This document shows positions 1-8,033 of a stretch of 64,000 nucleotides of DNA, piece by piece. The DNA comes from Azospirillum sp. OGB3 (GTDB lineage: Bacteria > Pseudomonadota > Alphaproteobacteria > Azospirillales > Azospirillaceae), in contig NZ_JACHYN010000005.1 in the NCBI RefSeq assembly GCF_014192915.1, forward strand, positions 1 through 64,000, read 5' to 3'. Under the pieces are notes generated by a model. That model saw nothing but the letters and a program-made list of their open reading frames with translations, searched no databases and was not told the DNA's origin. Positions within the stretch are counted from its first letter, which is position 1. Every line of letters starts with the position of its first letter. Both the position numbers and the translations under genes were made by a program.

Positions 1-2
1 AC

Positions 3-635
3 CGCCTCATCCCCTCTCAGTATCCGCCGATTTCGGCCTTCGACAGCGTGACGCAGCCGGACGATCTGGAGGCGGTCATGGAGTTGGAGGGCTGGACAAA
101 CGACCGTCTGGTCGAGGAGCGCGTTGCGCGGTTGCCTCGGGACCAGTGGGTCTATGGCACTAAGAACGCCTCCGTGGTGATGGCGGCTTTCCTGCACGCT
201 GCCCCCTCAGGGGGACGCTTCAACAGTGGTGAACTCGGCGCGTGGTACGGAGCGTTGGCTCTCAAGACGGCCATCGCCGAAGTCGCCCATCACCTCCGCC
301 GCGAGGCTGTTTATCGTCGGCGTTCGGAGATGCGGTTGACCTACCGCCTTTATACTGCCCGTCTCTCCGGCGACTTTTTAGACATCCGCGGCCTGCGCGC
401 CGCGCGGCCCGAACTGTATGCGACGGGCGACTACCGCGCCTCCCAAGCGTTCGGTGAGTCAGTGCGAAGGGCAGGGCAGGTAGCGGGCATTGCTTACGAC
501 AGCCTGCGCCACAGCGGCGGTGTCAACGCCGTCACCTATAGGCCACGCCAGATCCTGGATGTGACCCAAGCCGATCATTTCGAGATCACCGCACCCGTCG
601 TCGGAGCCGTAGTGGCACGCAGGCAGGTTCTGTGA
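3..635 (+). CDS. RES-domain protein, probable NAD+-degrading toxin (5' end outside window)
   Basis: RES-domain toxins of type II toxin-antitoxin systems degrade NAD+. The reading frame is open from the first bases of the window (RLIPSQYPPISAFDSV...), which is typical RES N-terminal sequence, so the true start lies upstream; a GTG at 48 is only an internal codon. Visible landmarks are GGRFN (the R of the RES signature), a YGALALKTAIAEVAHH helix and a GIAYDSLRHSGG segment near the C terminus (E and S of the family triad). The usual partner, a Xre/DUF2384 antitoxin gene, would lie just upstream, outside the window, so the pairing cannot be confirmed here. Confidence 0.8.
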   Translation, partial: RLIPSQYPPISAFDSVTQPDDLEAVMELEGWTNDRLVEERVARLPRDQWVYGTKNASVVMAAFLHAAPSGGRFNSGELGAWYGALALKTAIAEVAHHLRREAVYRRRSEMRLTYRLYTARLSGDFLDIRGLRAARPELYATGDYRASQAFGESVRRAGQVAGIAYDSLRHSGGVNAVTYRPRQILDVTQADHFEITAPVVGAVVARRQVL

Positions 636-798
636 GACTCGCGTGCCATTCTTGCGGCTTGCATCGGCTGCAAACCGAGAGCTACGGAGAATGAATGCCG
701 CCTTCCAATGTAAGTCCTGGTAAACGACCGAGGGCGTCCAGCAACTTCCGGTCTCGCTCAACTCAGGGAACTGCCGGGTGAGCTTCCCCCGGACCGAT

Positions 799-1147
799 GG
801 TTCTCCCGCACTTTGCGTGGATCAGGCTGATGACGCTGGAGCCGCCGTCGCCGGGAGATCCCATGCAATGGAGCATGCAAGAGCTTTTTGTGATCCCGGA
901 CTGCCATGTCATGACAGTAGGCCCTGTCCTGTGGCATCCCAGCCATCGAAACCTTCGCCCTCGGCGTGAGGCAGGACGAGGCAGCCGTCAAAGCGGCGCT
1001 CATCATGCCCTGGAGCAGCGGGCAGGCGGAGGGACAGGTCAACAAGTTGAAGCTGATCAAGCGCCAGATGTACGGACGCGCCAACTTCGATCTGCTACGC
1101 CGTCGCGTCCTTCTCGCAGCCTGATCCACGCAAAGTGCGGGAGAACC
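799..1147 (+). mobile_element. Internally deleted ISL3-type insertion sequence, 349 bp, both ends kept
   Basis: The two ends, 799-829 and 1117-1147, are a perfect 31-bp inverted repeat starting GGTTCTCCCGCAC. Between them only the 3' end of a transposase gene survives (see 930-1124), joined to the left non-coding end. The 8-bp flanks (GGACCGAT left, AAACTCGT right) do not match, so no target duplication is visible and the copy is old or rearranged. With intact ends and no transposase it could only move if an active full-length relative supplied the enzyme. The 163 bases between the RES gene and this element show nothing I can support. Confidence 0.75.
930..1124 (+). pseudogene. C-terminal remnant of an ISL3-family transposase
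   Basis: In one frame the DNA reads CGIPAIETFALGVRQDEAA, then PWSSGQAEGQVNKLKLIKR and QMYGRANFDLLRRRVLLAA before a TGA at 1122. This is the end of the ISL3 DDE transposase, including the PWSxGQxEGQ segment around the catalytic Glu. The N-terminal three quarters are missing. The stop codon overlaps the right inverted repeat of the surrounding element, as is normal for the family. Confidence 0.75.
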
Positions 1148-1427
1148 AAACTCGTTCGGCCTTTACAACATTAACGTGCGTCAAGATCAGCGCTCGTTGG
1201 TGGAGTTAACCCGCAAAAGGCGGCGCCCACAGGGACGCTTCGCCCGACCTCCGCGTCTTTACGATGCGCCACCTTTACCTGGGTTAATGCATCGACGCCG
1301 CCTTCGCCCATGCTCGACGCTCGATATGCCGGGCGAGCGGGTGACTGGGCGGGACGGCTCTCCTGTAGCGGAGATCCCGCGCTCCGGCCCGTCGCCCTGT
1401 TTCTCGGCTCCAAGACAGGAGATTGAT

Positions 1428-1691
1428 ATGGCGATGTCCTTGCGCAACGTATCCGTCGTCGTGCTGGGCACCCTGCTCGCGGCTGGGTGCTCAGGGTTGA
1501 GCGCGGAAGACCGCAGCCTTCTGATCCAGACGCAGGCCACCGCCAATGACGCCAAGGCGGAGGCGGCGCGGGCCGCCAGCGCCGCCCAGCAGTCGGCCGA
1601 ACAGGCGCGCGCCGCGGCGGCGGATGCCAGAGCGGCGAACGAAAAGGCGGAACGCATGTTCAGCCGCACCCAGCGGAAAATCCGTTCATAG
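1428..1691 (+). CDS. Small alanine-rich lipoprotein (Lpp/OprI-like, alanine-zipper)
   Basis: 87-residue protein. A signal peptide ends in the lipobox LLAAGC (Cys about residue 22), so it should be lipidated and held in the outer or inner membrane. The mature part is a charged Ala/Glu/Gln helix (AKAEAARAASAAQQSAEQAR) resembling the coiled-coil alanine-zipper domain of Lpp/OprI. Unlike E. coli Lpp it does not end in Lys but in RKIRS. ATG 1428 was chosen because AGGAG lies at 1417-1421. It is 17 bases upstream of an L,D-transpeptidase gene, the enzyme class that links such lipoproteins to peptidoglycan, so the two are probably co-transcribed. Confidence 0.8.
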   Translation: MAMSLRNVSVVVLGTLLAAGCSGLSAEDRSLLIQTQATANDAKAEAARAASAAQQSAEQARAAAADARAANEKAERMFSRTQRKIRS

Positions 1692-1708
1692 GCGGACAGA
1701 GGCTGTAG

Positions 1709-2641
1709 GTGACCGTGGTCGCTGCCATCCTGTTGCGTTCGATTGGAGGTTTCGTCACTGCCCTGGCGGCCCTGGCCTTTGCTCCGGTGCCGGTGACGGC
1801 GGCCGACATCATTGGAACATTGCCATTCGGTCTTTTCTTTGCGTCAGCGGACGACACGCTGGCCGACATCGCCATCGACAATGATCTCGGCTACACGGAG
1901 ATCATCATGGCAAATCCAGCCATCGACCCGTGGCTGCCGGGCGACCGAACACTCGTGGTGCTGCCGACGGCGCATATCCTTCCATCCGGAGGGCGCAATG
2001 GCATCGTGATCAATCTTGCGGAGCAGCGCCTGTATCACTTCGCACGGGGGAAGCCGGCGGCCAGTTTCCCGGTGGGAATCGGTGCCGAGGCCGCCAACCT
2101 GCGGACCGGCTCCACCTCTGTCCGGGCCAAGCGTGTCGACCCGCCCTGGATGCCCACCGCACGCATGCGGGAGGAGGATCCGGAACTGCCGTCCTTTGTC
2201 CCGCCGGGGCCGGACAACCCGTTGGGACCCAAAGCCTTGTACCTGGACTGGCCGGGCATCGTCGTCCACGGGACCAACAAACCCTATGGTGTCGGGCGGC
2301 GGGTGAGCCATGGCTGCTTCCGCCTGTACAACCCCGACATCGAGCGCCTTTACCAAGCGGTGCCCGTCGGCACCCCGGTTCGCGTCGTGGACGAGCCGGT
2401 GAAACTCGGCTGGCTCGGCGACACCCTGTACATCGAGGTGCACCTGACGACGCAGCAGGCCAATTCCCTAGAGGAAACCGGGCGCTTCGAGCCGCCCGAG
2501 TTTCCGAAGCTCGAGGAGGCCGTCACCCGCGCTGCGGGTCGTGCGGCGTCACGGGTGGATTGGGGCGCCGTCCATAAGGCGGTCGAGGAGCAGCGCGGCA
2601 TCCCGCTGCCCATCCTGCGCGCATCGCTCAAATTCACGTGA
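1709..2641 (+). CDS. L,D-transpeptidase (YkuD/ErfK family)
   Basis: 310 residues. An N-terminal hydrophobic signal segment is followed by a LysM-like stretch (LADIAIDNDLGYTEIIMANP, then LPGDRTLVVLP) and the YkuD catalytic domain. The active-site block HGTNKPYGVGRRVSHGCFRL contains the catalytic Cys and both His. Such enzymes form 3-3 cross-links in peptidoglycan or attach lipoproteins to it, in the periplasm. The start is a GTG directly after the lipoprotein gene. A tail of about 55 residues after the catalytic domain (EETGRFEPPEFPKLEEA...) is longer than in minimal family members. Confidence 0.88.
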   Translation: MTVVAAILLRSIGGFVTALAALAFAPVPVTAADIIGTLPFGLFFASADDTLADIAIDNDLGYTEIIMANPAIDPWLPGDRTLVVLPTAHILPSGGRNGIVINLAEQRLYHFARGKPAASFPVGIGAEAANLRTGSTSVRAKRVDPPWMPTARMREEDPELPSFVPPGPDNPLGPKALYLDWPGIVVHGTNKPYGVGRRVSHGCFRLYNPDIERLYQAVPVGTPVRVVDEPVKLGWLGDTLYIEVHLTTQQANSLEETGRFEPPEFPKLEEAVTRAAGRAASRVDWGAVHKAVEEQRGIPLPILRASLKFT

Positions 2642-2764
2642 CGATGCCGCGTTGGGGTACCGTAACTCGAGCGGACACACGCGCTTGCTATTTCACGAGC
2701 GTCGCGCGCATCGTCACCAAGGTGGTCCATGTCGATCCGACCTCCCCCCAGGGCGGCGACAGTG

Positions 2765-2890
2765 TCACGGCTTCTGCCGGTCGGTCCGGTCGCCAACATG
2801 GTCCGAGGCAAGGAACAGCGCCGCGTCCGCGATGCTGCCGGGAGCGCCGAAGCTGCCGGGCAGAAGGCGGCTGGTGACCTGGGCGGCCAC
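2765..2890 (-). pseudogene. C-terminal relic of a short-chain dehydrogenase
   Basis: On the minus strand this stretch reads VAAQVTSRLLPGSFGAPGSI then ADAALFLASDHVGDRTDRQK and a stop, matching the C-terminal region of SDR enzymes (R-x-x-x-G-x-F-G-x-P-x-x-IADAALFLASD). The usual closing segment (VTGxxLxVDGG) and everything upstream are absent. The rest of 2642-3018 shows no gene I can support. Confidence 0.45.
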
Positions 2891-3018
2891 CTGACCTCTT
2901 TTTCTCTTCTGAGTTTTGAACGGTGACGGCGTCCCGACGCAGCGGGAACTGGCGGGGCGGGGCGCCGGCGGTGGGGGCCGGAAAGGCCGGCACCCGTGGA
3001 GATGGAGCGAGACGCTAT

Positions 3019-3456
3019 TCAGAACGCCAGGGAAACCGAGGAACTTTTCAGGGTCTCAAGCCCGGTGAGCAGGCTGCGCGCGATGTTGCGCGCGCGGTCG
3101 GTGAAAAAAGTGGCGGCGGCGGGCGGGCAGACCTCGGCGGCGGTTTCGGAGAACAGCGACAGCCAGCGGTCGAACTGTGCCGGCCCGATGTCGAGCTTGG
3201 CATGCAAAGGCATCGGACGGCCGTGGTAGCGGCCCGAAAGCAGGGTGACCGACGACCAGAAATCCTCCATGGTGCGCAGATGTGGCTGCCAGTCGGTGAT
3301 GATCCGGTCGAACACCGGCCCCAGCGTCGCGTCGGCTCGAACCTTTCCGTAGAAGGCATGGACGAGCGTCCGGATCATCGCTTCGTCGATACCGGTCGCG
3401 GCGACGCGTTCGGCGATGACGATGTCCCGGTGCGTGCGATGGGGTGCGGCGTTCAT
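3019..3456 (-). CDS. Group III truncated hemoglobin
   Basis: 145 residues. The pattern FYGKVRADATLGPVFDRII, then WQPHLRTMEDFWSSVTLLSG, then RYHGRPMPLHAKLDIGPAQF is that of group III (P-type) truncated hemoglobins; the His in PLHAKL is the expected proximal haem ligand. Proposed roles in the family are NO/O2 chemistry or protection of respiration; the exact function is not established. ATG 3456 has AAGGAG about 9 bases upstream; the TTG at 3480 in the same frame has no such site. The gene follows the alternative oxidase by 20 bases, so both probably share one transcript. Confidence 0.85.
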   Translation of the reverse strand: MNAAPHRTHRDIVIAERVAATGIDEAMIRTLVHAFYGKVRADATLGPVFDRIITDWQPHLRTMEDFWSSVTLLSGRYHGRPMPLHAKLDIGPAQFDRWLSLFSETAAEVCPPAAATFFTDRARNIARSLLTGLETLKSSSVSLAF

Positions 3457-3476
3457 GATGAATGGCTCCTTCACGG

Positions 3477-4139
3477 TCAAGCGGCCTTGCGCGGCTCGCC
3501 GCGGCGGTCCGCGCCGGCGGACGGCTGGCCCGCCAGCGTGTCGGCAAAGCCATGGTTCACGTCGCGATGGTTGGCCTCGTCGTTGCGGACGGCGAGCACG
3601 ACATCGCGCAAGGTCGCGGTTTCCGGAAGCTTCCAGTAATCGATGGCGAGGCGCGGGGCCGGCGGGTTCGCGTGCCGGCCGGCGTCGATCTCGGCGAGAT
3701 AGCCGGAGTAGCTGACGACCGCTTCCTCTTCGAAGTAGCCAACCACGCGGTGGGCCGTCTTCGGCGAAATCAGGTAGAGAAGGAAGAAGGCGTTGTAGAA
3801 GGCGCCCTGGGTCAGCAGGATCAGGACGCGTTCCAGCCAGTTCGGCTTCGCCACCTCGATGAAGGTCATCAGGTGCATGCGTTCGTTCTCCGCCTCGTCG
3901 AGCAGGGTATGAATCCAGCCCTGGTCGTGCTGCATGCGGCGCAGGCAGCGCAGATGCTGCAACGTCGCGCCGACCATACCCGGAACCGCCGCAACCGTTT
4001 CCAATACGATGGCGCGATGGCCGTAGCGCTTGGCGAAGAAGGTGTCGGCAAGCAGGCGCAGCGCCTTGGTGAAGCCCAGGGCGATGCGGTCACTGATGTC
4101 GCGCGGCGTGTGATGCGTGGTGAGGATGAGAGTCTTCAT
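3477..4139 (-). CDS. aox: Alternative oxidase (AOX), cyanide/NO-insensitive quinol oxidase
   Basis: 220 residues. All four diiron motifs are visible: [38 protein letters not shown] and [13 protein letters not shown], which supply the Glu and His ligands. The enzyme passes electrons from ubiquinol to oxygen at the inner membrane without pumping protons and resists NO and cyanide. ATG 4139 follows GGAGCTC with 8 bases spacing. Bacterial AOX genes are uncommon. Here an Rrf2 regulator lies upstream, a truncated hemoglobin downstream and an NsrR-type operator at 4271-4293, which points to induction by NO. Confidence 0.9.
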   Translation of the reverse strand: MKTLILTTHHTPRDISDRIALGFTKALRLLADTFFAKRYGHRAIVLETVAAVPGMVGATLQHLRCLRRMQHDQGWIHTLLDEAENERMHLMTFIEVAKPNWLERVLILLTQGAFYNAFFLLYLISPKTAHRVVGYFEEEAVVSYSGYLAEIDAGRHANPPAPRLAIDYWKLPETATLRDVVLAVRNDEANHRDVNHGFADTLAGQPSAGADRRGEPRKAA

Positions 4140-4270
4140 GATGTGAGCTCCTTGGCTCCGGTGCGCTGGCACGCCCGATCGACGATGGCCGACGGCGTCT
4201 TCAGCGTGAGTGGATGTCCGGTGGATCGAGCGCGTCGCCGGTGGCGCCAATCGTGCGATGCCATGGCATA

Positions 4271-4293
4271 AATATGCTCAAAAAATACATCTT
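4271..4293 (-). promoter_or_regulatory. NsrR-type operator upstream of the alternative oxidase
   Basis: The half-sites are AATATGCTCAA and AAATACATCTT separated by one base, which is the 11-1-11 arrangement of NsrR sites (half-site consensus AANATGCATTT). The right half matches the inverted consensus at 10 of 11 positions, the left at about 6. It lies 132 bases upstream of the aox ATG. Read on the minus strand it begins AAGATG and ends ATTTATG, the same frame as the sites at 7351 and 9352. Confidence 0.6.
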
Positions 4294-4433
4294 TATGAAT
4301 GGGCAGATTGTCGCACCAGCCCGCTTTCGACGTGGATCCCCGGTGTCTGGCGCCTCATAGGACGCATATCAGATGCTGGAGCGGGCATTAAGCGGGCTGC
4401 ATCGCAGGGCAATGATCAATAGCAAACTGAAAA

Positions 4434-4458
4434 ATATTCATTCCATAGGAATGTATAT
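4434..4458. promoter_or_regulatory. 25-bp dyad, sequence shared with the hmp promoter
   Basis: Arms ATATTCATTCC and GGAATGTATAT flank a 3-base centre, with one mismatch. A 24-base stretch here differs at only three positions from 9317-9340 upstream of hmp. It lies 80 bases after the rrf2 stop codon and about 300 bases upstream of aox. It could be an operator of the local Rrf2 protein or a second site for NsrR; which one is unknown. Apart from this dyad and the NsrR-type site, the 4140-4538 gap shows no gene. Confidence 0.45.
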
Positions 4459-4538
4459 GGGTCGGGGGGCCGGTCTCTTCGGCGGACCCAGGTTTGATGC
4501 CTGATGCGCTGCCTTCCGCATCCGGATCGAAGGGCGTT

Positions 4539-5069
4539 TCATCTGGATCGCGATGTGCGTGCTGAGGTCCGGGCGCTGAACCGGTCCTGAATCCAGTGAG
4601 CGATTTCGTCGGAGAACTCTGCCGGGGCCTTCCGGCCGAATGTGTTGGCGACGTTGGCAAGCGTCTCTTGGGCCAGCACGGCCCGCATCGCCTTTTCTGC
4701 GCGAATCATCACCGCATGAACCGCACAGACACCGGATGTCGCCCAGGAGGGCGGTCGCTGGCTGAACACTGCACAGCGACCGCGGATTTCCTGGCAATCG
4801 AAAAGCGGCTTGTCGCCCTCGATCGCATCGACAATGTCCAGAAAGGTGATGTTTTCCGGCGCTTTGGCGAGCCGATAGCCGCCGCGCACGCCTTCGCTGG
4901 CCATGACGAGTCCGGCCTTTTCAAGCTTCGGGAAAATCTTCGCCAGAAAAGACGGTGAAATGCCCTGCAGTTCGGCCAGGTCACGGCTGCTCAGTGGCTG
5001 GTTACCCGATGAGACCAGCCAGAGAAGGCAGTGAATGCCGTACTCAACGCTGACAGTGAGATGTGCCAT
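4539..5069 (-). CDS. Rrf2-family iron-sulfur transcriptional regulator
   Basis: 176 residues. An N-terminal winged helix (VEYGIHCLLWLVSSG, then LSSRDLAELQGISPSFLAKI and the wing VRGGYRLAKAPENIT) is followed by three Cys (FDCQEIRGRC and GVCAVHAVM) typical of [Fe-S]-sensing Rrf2 proteins. The tail ARTSARTSRSR is an unusual basic repeat. ATG 5069 was chosen because MAHLTVSVEYGI is the usual family start. It precedes aox on the same strand, separated by a 399-base leader with two palindromes, so it is a candidate aox regulator. It is a separate subfamily from the NsrR at 7525-8019; the exact ligand is not known. Confidence 0.85.
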   Translation of the reverse strand: MAHLTVSVEYGIHCLLWLVSSGNQPLSSRDLAELQGISPSFLAKIFPKLEKAGLVMASEGVRGGYRLAKAPENITFLDIVDAIEGDKPLFDCQEIRGRCAVFSQRPPSWATSGVCAVHAVMIRAEKAMRAVLAQETLANVANTFGRKAPAEFSDEIAHWIQDRFSARTSARTSRSR

Positions 5070-5156
5070 GGCCGGTTCCGATAGAAAACATGGGAACGGG
5101 GACATTAATAATCCGCGTTTCAAAGCGCAAGCCGTCCCTGTTCCGCAACGCCTCGG

Positions 5157-5573
5157 TCACTTCTTGTCCGGCGTGGTCAGTTCCGTATCGGCGGTGTCCA
5201 CAACGAAGACCGCAAGGAGTTTCGCCGGCTTGGTGTCGCTGGCGTTGGCGCTGACCCCATGATGGTCGCCCGGCCGTTCGGTGAAGTTCTCGCCCACTCG
5301 ATAGGTTTTGGCCGGGCCGTCATTGATCTTGCTGCGGATCGCCCCTTCCAACACGGTGGCGTAGATGAGCGCTGACTTCGCATGGGTATGGGCAGGTGAA
5401 TAGCCGCCCGGACCATATTCGACCAGCACGCCCTTGATGCTCTTGCCGGGCACGTCGGGCAGCGCGTGTTCGTAGACCAAAGTCACCTTGGCATTTTTCG
5501 ACTGGGGCGTATCGGCGAGAGCCGTGGCGAACGGCAGGGTCGCGACCAGCAGGGGGGCGAGAAAGCGTTTCAT
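5157..5573 (-). CDS. Exported cupin-domain protein
   Basis: 138 residues. A signal peptide (MKRFLAPLLVATLPFATALA) is followed by a single cupin fold: VEYGPGGYSPAHTHAKSALI with the metal-binding His pair, and later RPGDHHGVSANAS. Small periplasmic cupins of this kind are common but their substrates are unknown. The ATG at 5573 has GGAG 8 bases upstream. It lies 71 bases after an NmrA-like oxidoreductase gene on the same strand, so co-expression is plausible. The function is not assigned beyond a probable metal-bound cupin. Confidence 0.75.
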   Translation of the reverse strand: MKRFLAPLLVATLPFATALADTPQSKNAKVTLVYEHALPDVPGKSIKGVLVEYGPGGYSPAHTHAKSALIYATVLEGAIRSKINDGPAKTYRVGENFTERPGDHHGVSANASDTKPAKLLAVFVVDTADTELTTPDKK

Positions 5574-5644
5574 GGTTCTGCTCCTTCGGCAATCGATGGC
5601 TTTGATTGGACGCCGGTCAACGACGCCCTGTGGCGGCAGGTCGA

Positions 5645-6400
5645 TCAGGCGCTGGCCTTGGACCGATTGAGCCAGTCAGTCAGGCTGATCTGGCCGAGGC
5701 GGGCCGGGCCGGTGGGGACCAGGGAAAACTCGGTGACGCCGCCGCCGAAATAGCGGGCTGCCGGATCGCTGACGGTGCTGCGGCGGTCGCCCACCGCCGT
5801 CAGATAGCGGCCGACGATGTCGGAGAAGGGGCCGCGATCCGGGCCGGCAATGTCAATAAGGCCGTTGAGCGGCCGCGCCAGGGCGGTCTCTGCCAGGATG
5901 GCGGCCACATCGTCCGCGGCAATCGGCTGGAACTGCACCGGCGCCAGCCGCACCGTGTCGCCGTCGGCATGGCCGTCGGCGATGCCGGCGAGGAATTCCA
6001 GGAACTGGGTGGCGCGGACAATGGTGTAGGGAATGCCGGACTGCACGATCAGCCGTTCCTGTTCCACCTTGGCACGGAAATAGCCGAGGTCGGCGACGCG
6101 GTCGGTACCGACGATCGACAGGGCGACATGGTGGCGGACGCCGGCCTTCGCCTCGGCCGCGGCCAGATTGCCGCCGGAGGTCCGGAAGAAGTCGGTCACC
6201 ACCCTTTCGTCGAAGGACGGGGCATTGGACACGTCGACGACGACCGCAGCGCCGTCCAGCGCCCCGGCCAATCCTTCGCCGGTGACGGTGTTCACGCCCT
6301 TGCTGGGCGAGGCGGCCACGACCTCATGGCCGCTGGCGCTCAGGTTGGCGACAAGCTTGGAACCGATCAGTCCCGTTCCACCGATGACGACGATTTTCAT
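5645..6400 (-). CDS. NmrA-like NAD(P)-binding oxidoreductase
   Basis: 251 residues with an N-terminal Rossmann motif (MKIVVIGGTGLIGSKLV, GxxGxxG) and the NmrA/atypical SDR features SIVGTDR, YFRAKVEQERLIVQSGIPYT and RATQFLEFLAG. Members bind NAD(P)H and act either as oxidoreductases or as redox sensors; the substrate is not predictable. Two fragmentary paralogues of the same family lie at 9670-9779 and 10307-10547, and a broken LysR gene is just upstream, an arrangement often seen for LysR/NmrA pairs. Confidence 0.8.
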   Translation of the reverse strand: MKIVVIGGTGLIGSKLVANLSASGHEVVAASPSKGVNTVTGEGLAGALDGAAVVVDVSNAPSFDERVVTDFFRTSGGNLAAAEAKAGVRHHVALSIVGTDRVADLGYFRAKVEQERLIVQSGIPYTIVRATQFLEFLAGIADGHADGDTVRLAPVQFQPIAADDVAAILAETALARPLNGLIDIAGPDRGPFSDIVGRYLTAVGDRRSTVSDPAARYFGGGVTEFSLVPTGPARLGQISLTDWLNRSKASA

Positions 6401-6559
6401 GAGTCCCTCTCCTGTCCGACGGGAAGCCGTTGCCTGATTGAAAAGCCGGGAAATGGCGAAAGGCGGCAGTGGGCGTTCGGACCTTGCGGATCACCGTGAT
6501 CCGGCCGCCCATCTTGTAACGCAGACAATATCAGTCTGCGTTCAACGGCGCAACCAGAA

Positions 6560-6584
6560 AACGCCGACTGACTTTGTCAGCGTT
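6560..6584. terminator. Weak hairpin followed by T-run
   Basis: AACG...CTGAC, loop TTT, GTCAGCGTT followed by TTT: a 9-bp stem with a four-base bulge. It lies between the LysR relic and the NmrA gene and could end a minus-strand transcript of the relic. The bulge makes this tentative. Confidence 0.3.
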
Positions 6585-6622
6585 TTTGGCGGCCGCGTGA
6601 TGATGCCGCTTTCTAAGGCTGT

Positions 6623-7280
6623 TCAGTCCTGGTGCAGGGGCAATCCGTCGAGCCCGGCTTCAGGCCGTGTGGAGGTGGGGTCGAAGGGGTTCAGCCATTC
6701 GCGATGCCGGGCGAAATGCACGGCCAACAGGTCAACGGCCAACAGGTCGATGGAACTTCTCACCTTGGTGGACAGGTGATCGCGGTGCGGATAGATGGCG
6801 TTGATGGCGAACTCCATCGGCCGGTGGTCCGGCAGCAGCCGGCACAGGGCTCCGCTGCGCAAATCGTCCAGCACGATAAAGCTGGGCAGCAGCAGCCCCT
6901 CGCCGCTCAAAGCGACCAGCAGCAGGGGTTCCGCGCTGTTGGTCACCAGATTGTCGGACACCCGTGCCGACGCGCCCGACTGTTCCGATCCGATGAAGCG
7001 CCACTCATTGCCGAACGGATAATGGCTGTAGCGCAGGCAATTATGGTTCGCGAGATCCTCCAGGCTTTGGGGAATGCCGTGCTTTTCCGGATAGGCCGGC
7101 GCCGCGCACAGCACGTGCCGCCAGTTCGTCCGCGGCTTCCAGATCGGCGAGAATGGTGACGCAGCGGTCGTAACAGGCATGGCCGGCGTCGGTCAGGCTG
7201 ACCCGCCGCGTGGTCCGGTTCAGCAGACGGACCTGCCTCACGTCCCGACCTCGGAGGTGTTCCAGGCGCCCGGCGGCGAT
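6623..7280 (-). pseudogene. LysR-family regulator, deleted and frameshifted
   Basis: Two frames of one LysR gene are present. Upstream, RLLNRTTRRVSLTDAGHACY is the end of the winged helix and the linker helix, lacking the first HTH helices. Downstream, RTNWRHVLCAAPAYPEKHG through LLPDHRPMEFAINAIYPHRD is the second half of the effector domain. Roughly 90 residues in between are deleted near 7120, and the two parts are out of frame. It cannot make a working regulator. It lies upstream of the intact NmrA-like gene. Confidence 0.75.
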
Positions 7281-7350
7281 GGGGACGGGGGGCGGTTCCT
7301 CGGTAGCAGCCTGCTGTTTGACCTGGGGATGGGATGATGTTTCGCGCTTT

Positions 7351-7373
7351 AAGATTCATGCAAAATAAATGTC
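7351..7373 (+). promoter_or_regulatory. NsrR-type operator upstream of nsrR
   Basis: Half-sites AAGATTCATGC and AAATAAATGTC are separated by one base (11-1-11). Over 25 positions the site aligns without gaps with the sites upstream of hmp (9352) and aox (4293, minus strand), all reading AAGAT at the start and ending in a TAT- or TTAT-type tail. It is about 150 bases upstream of the chosen nsrR start and would fit autoregulation. Confidence 0.5.
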
Positions 7374-7524
7374 TATCAGGAACACAATGCCACCCCCCGC
7401 GTGTCTGCGACCGCTGAGGCCGCCTGACGGAGCTGGGTTCCTTCCGGACAGATCGGATCGGTTGATTGCAAGCTCCGGGCCGCACGGCTATATTGATGCA
7501 TTCCCCATGCAGTTTTGGTTGGCG

Positions 7525-8019
7525 ATGCGCTTGTCGAGCTATACGGATTATGCGCTGCGCGTGCTCATGTACCTGGCCGTGCGACAGGAGGGGCTGCCGA
7601 CCATCAGCGACATCGCACAAGTGTACGGCATTTCAAAGAACCACCTGATGAAGGTCGTGCATGACCTCGGACGGGGCGGCTACGTCGAAACCGTGAGGGG
7701 TCGGAACGGCGGGCTGCGCCTGGGCCGTCCGGCCGAGCAGATCCGGATCGGCGACGTCGTCCGCTACACCGAGGAGGACATGGCCATCGTTGACTGCATG
7801 GGCGCGTTGAAGGACGCCTCCGTCTGCCGGCTGAGTCCGGCTTGCAACCTGCGCACCGCCCTGCACGAGGCATTGCAGGCGTTTCTGGCCGTCCTGGACG
7901 ACTATACGCTGGCCGACATTGTCCGCCATCGCCGCAGCATGGCGTCCCTGCTCGGCCTGCCGCAGCCGCCCCTCCCCCATGCCGCGGCTGAACGGGGGGA
8001 GGCGGATCCGGGCTCGTAA
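7525..8019 (+). CDS. nsrR: NsrR, nitric-oxide-sensing Rrf2-family repressor
   Basis: 164 residues. It has the NsrR hallmarks: MRLSSYTDYALRVLMYLAVR start, ISDIAQVYGISKNHLMKVV recognition helix, VRGRNGGLRLG wing, and three Cys in VDCMGALKDASVCRLSPAC that would ligate a [4Fe-4S] or [2Fe-2S] cluster destroyed by NO. ATG 7525 was chosen because the family begins MRLT/S; an ATG at 7507 would add six residues. It is convergent with hmp (14 bases between stops), a standard NsrR target. Its likely regulon here is hmp, aox-trHb and itself. Confidence 0.9.
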   Translation: MRLSSYTDYALRVLMYLAVRQEGLPTISDIAQVYGISKNHLMKVVHDLGRGGYVETVRGRNGGLRLGRPAEQIRIGDVVRYTEEDMAIVDCMGALKDASVCRLSPACNLRTALHEALQAFLAVLDDYTLADIVRHRRSMASLLGLPQPPLPHAAAERGEADPGS

Positions 8020-8033
8020 CCGGGGCAGGCAGT

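Noticed and set aside
459..761. Minus-strand frame over the RES gene end
   Set aside because: Mostly antisense of the RES coding region; the remainder has no clear family.
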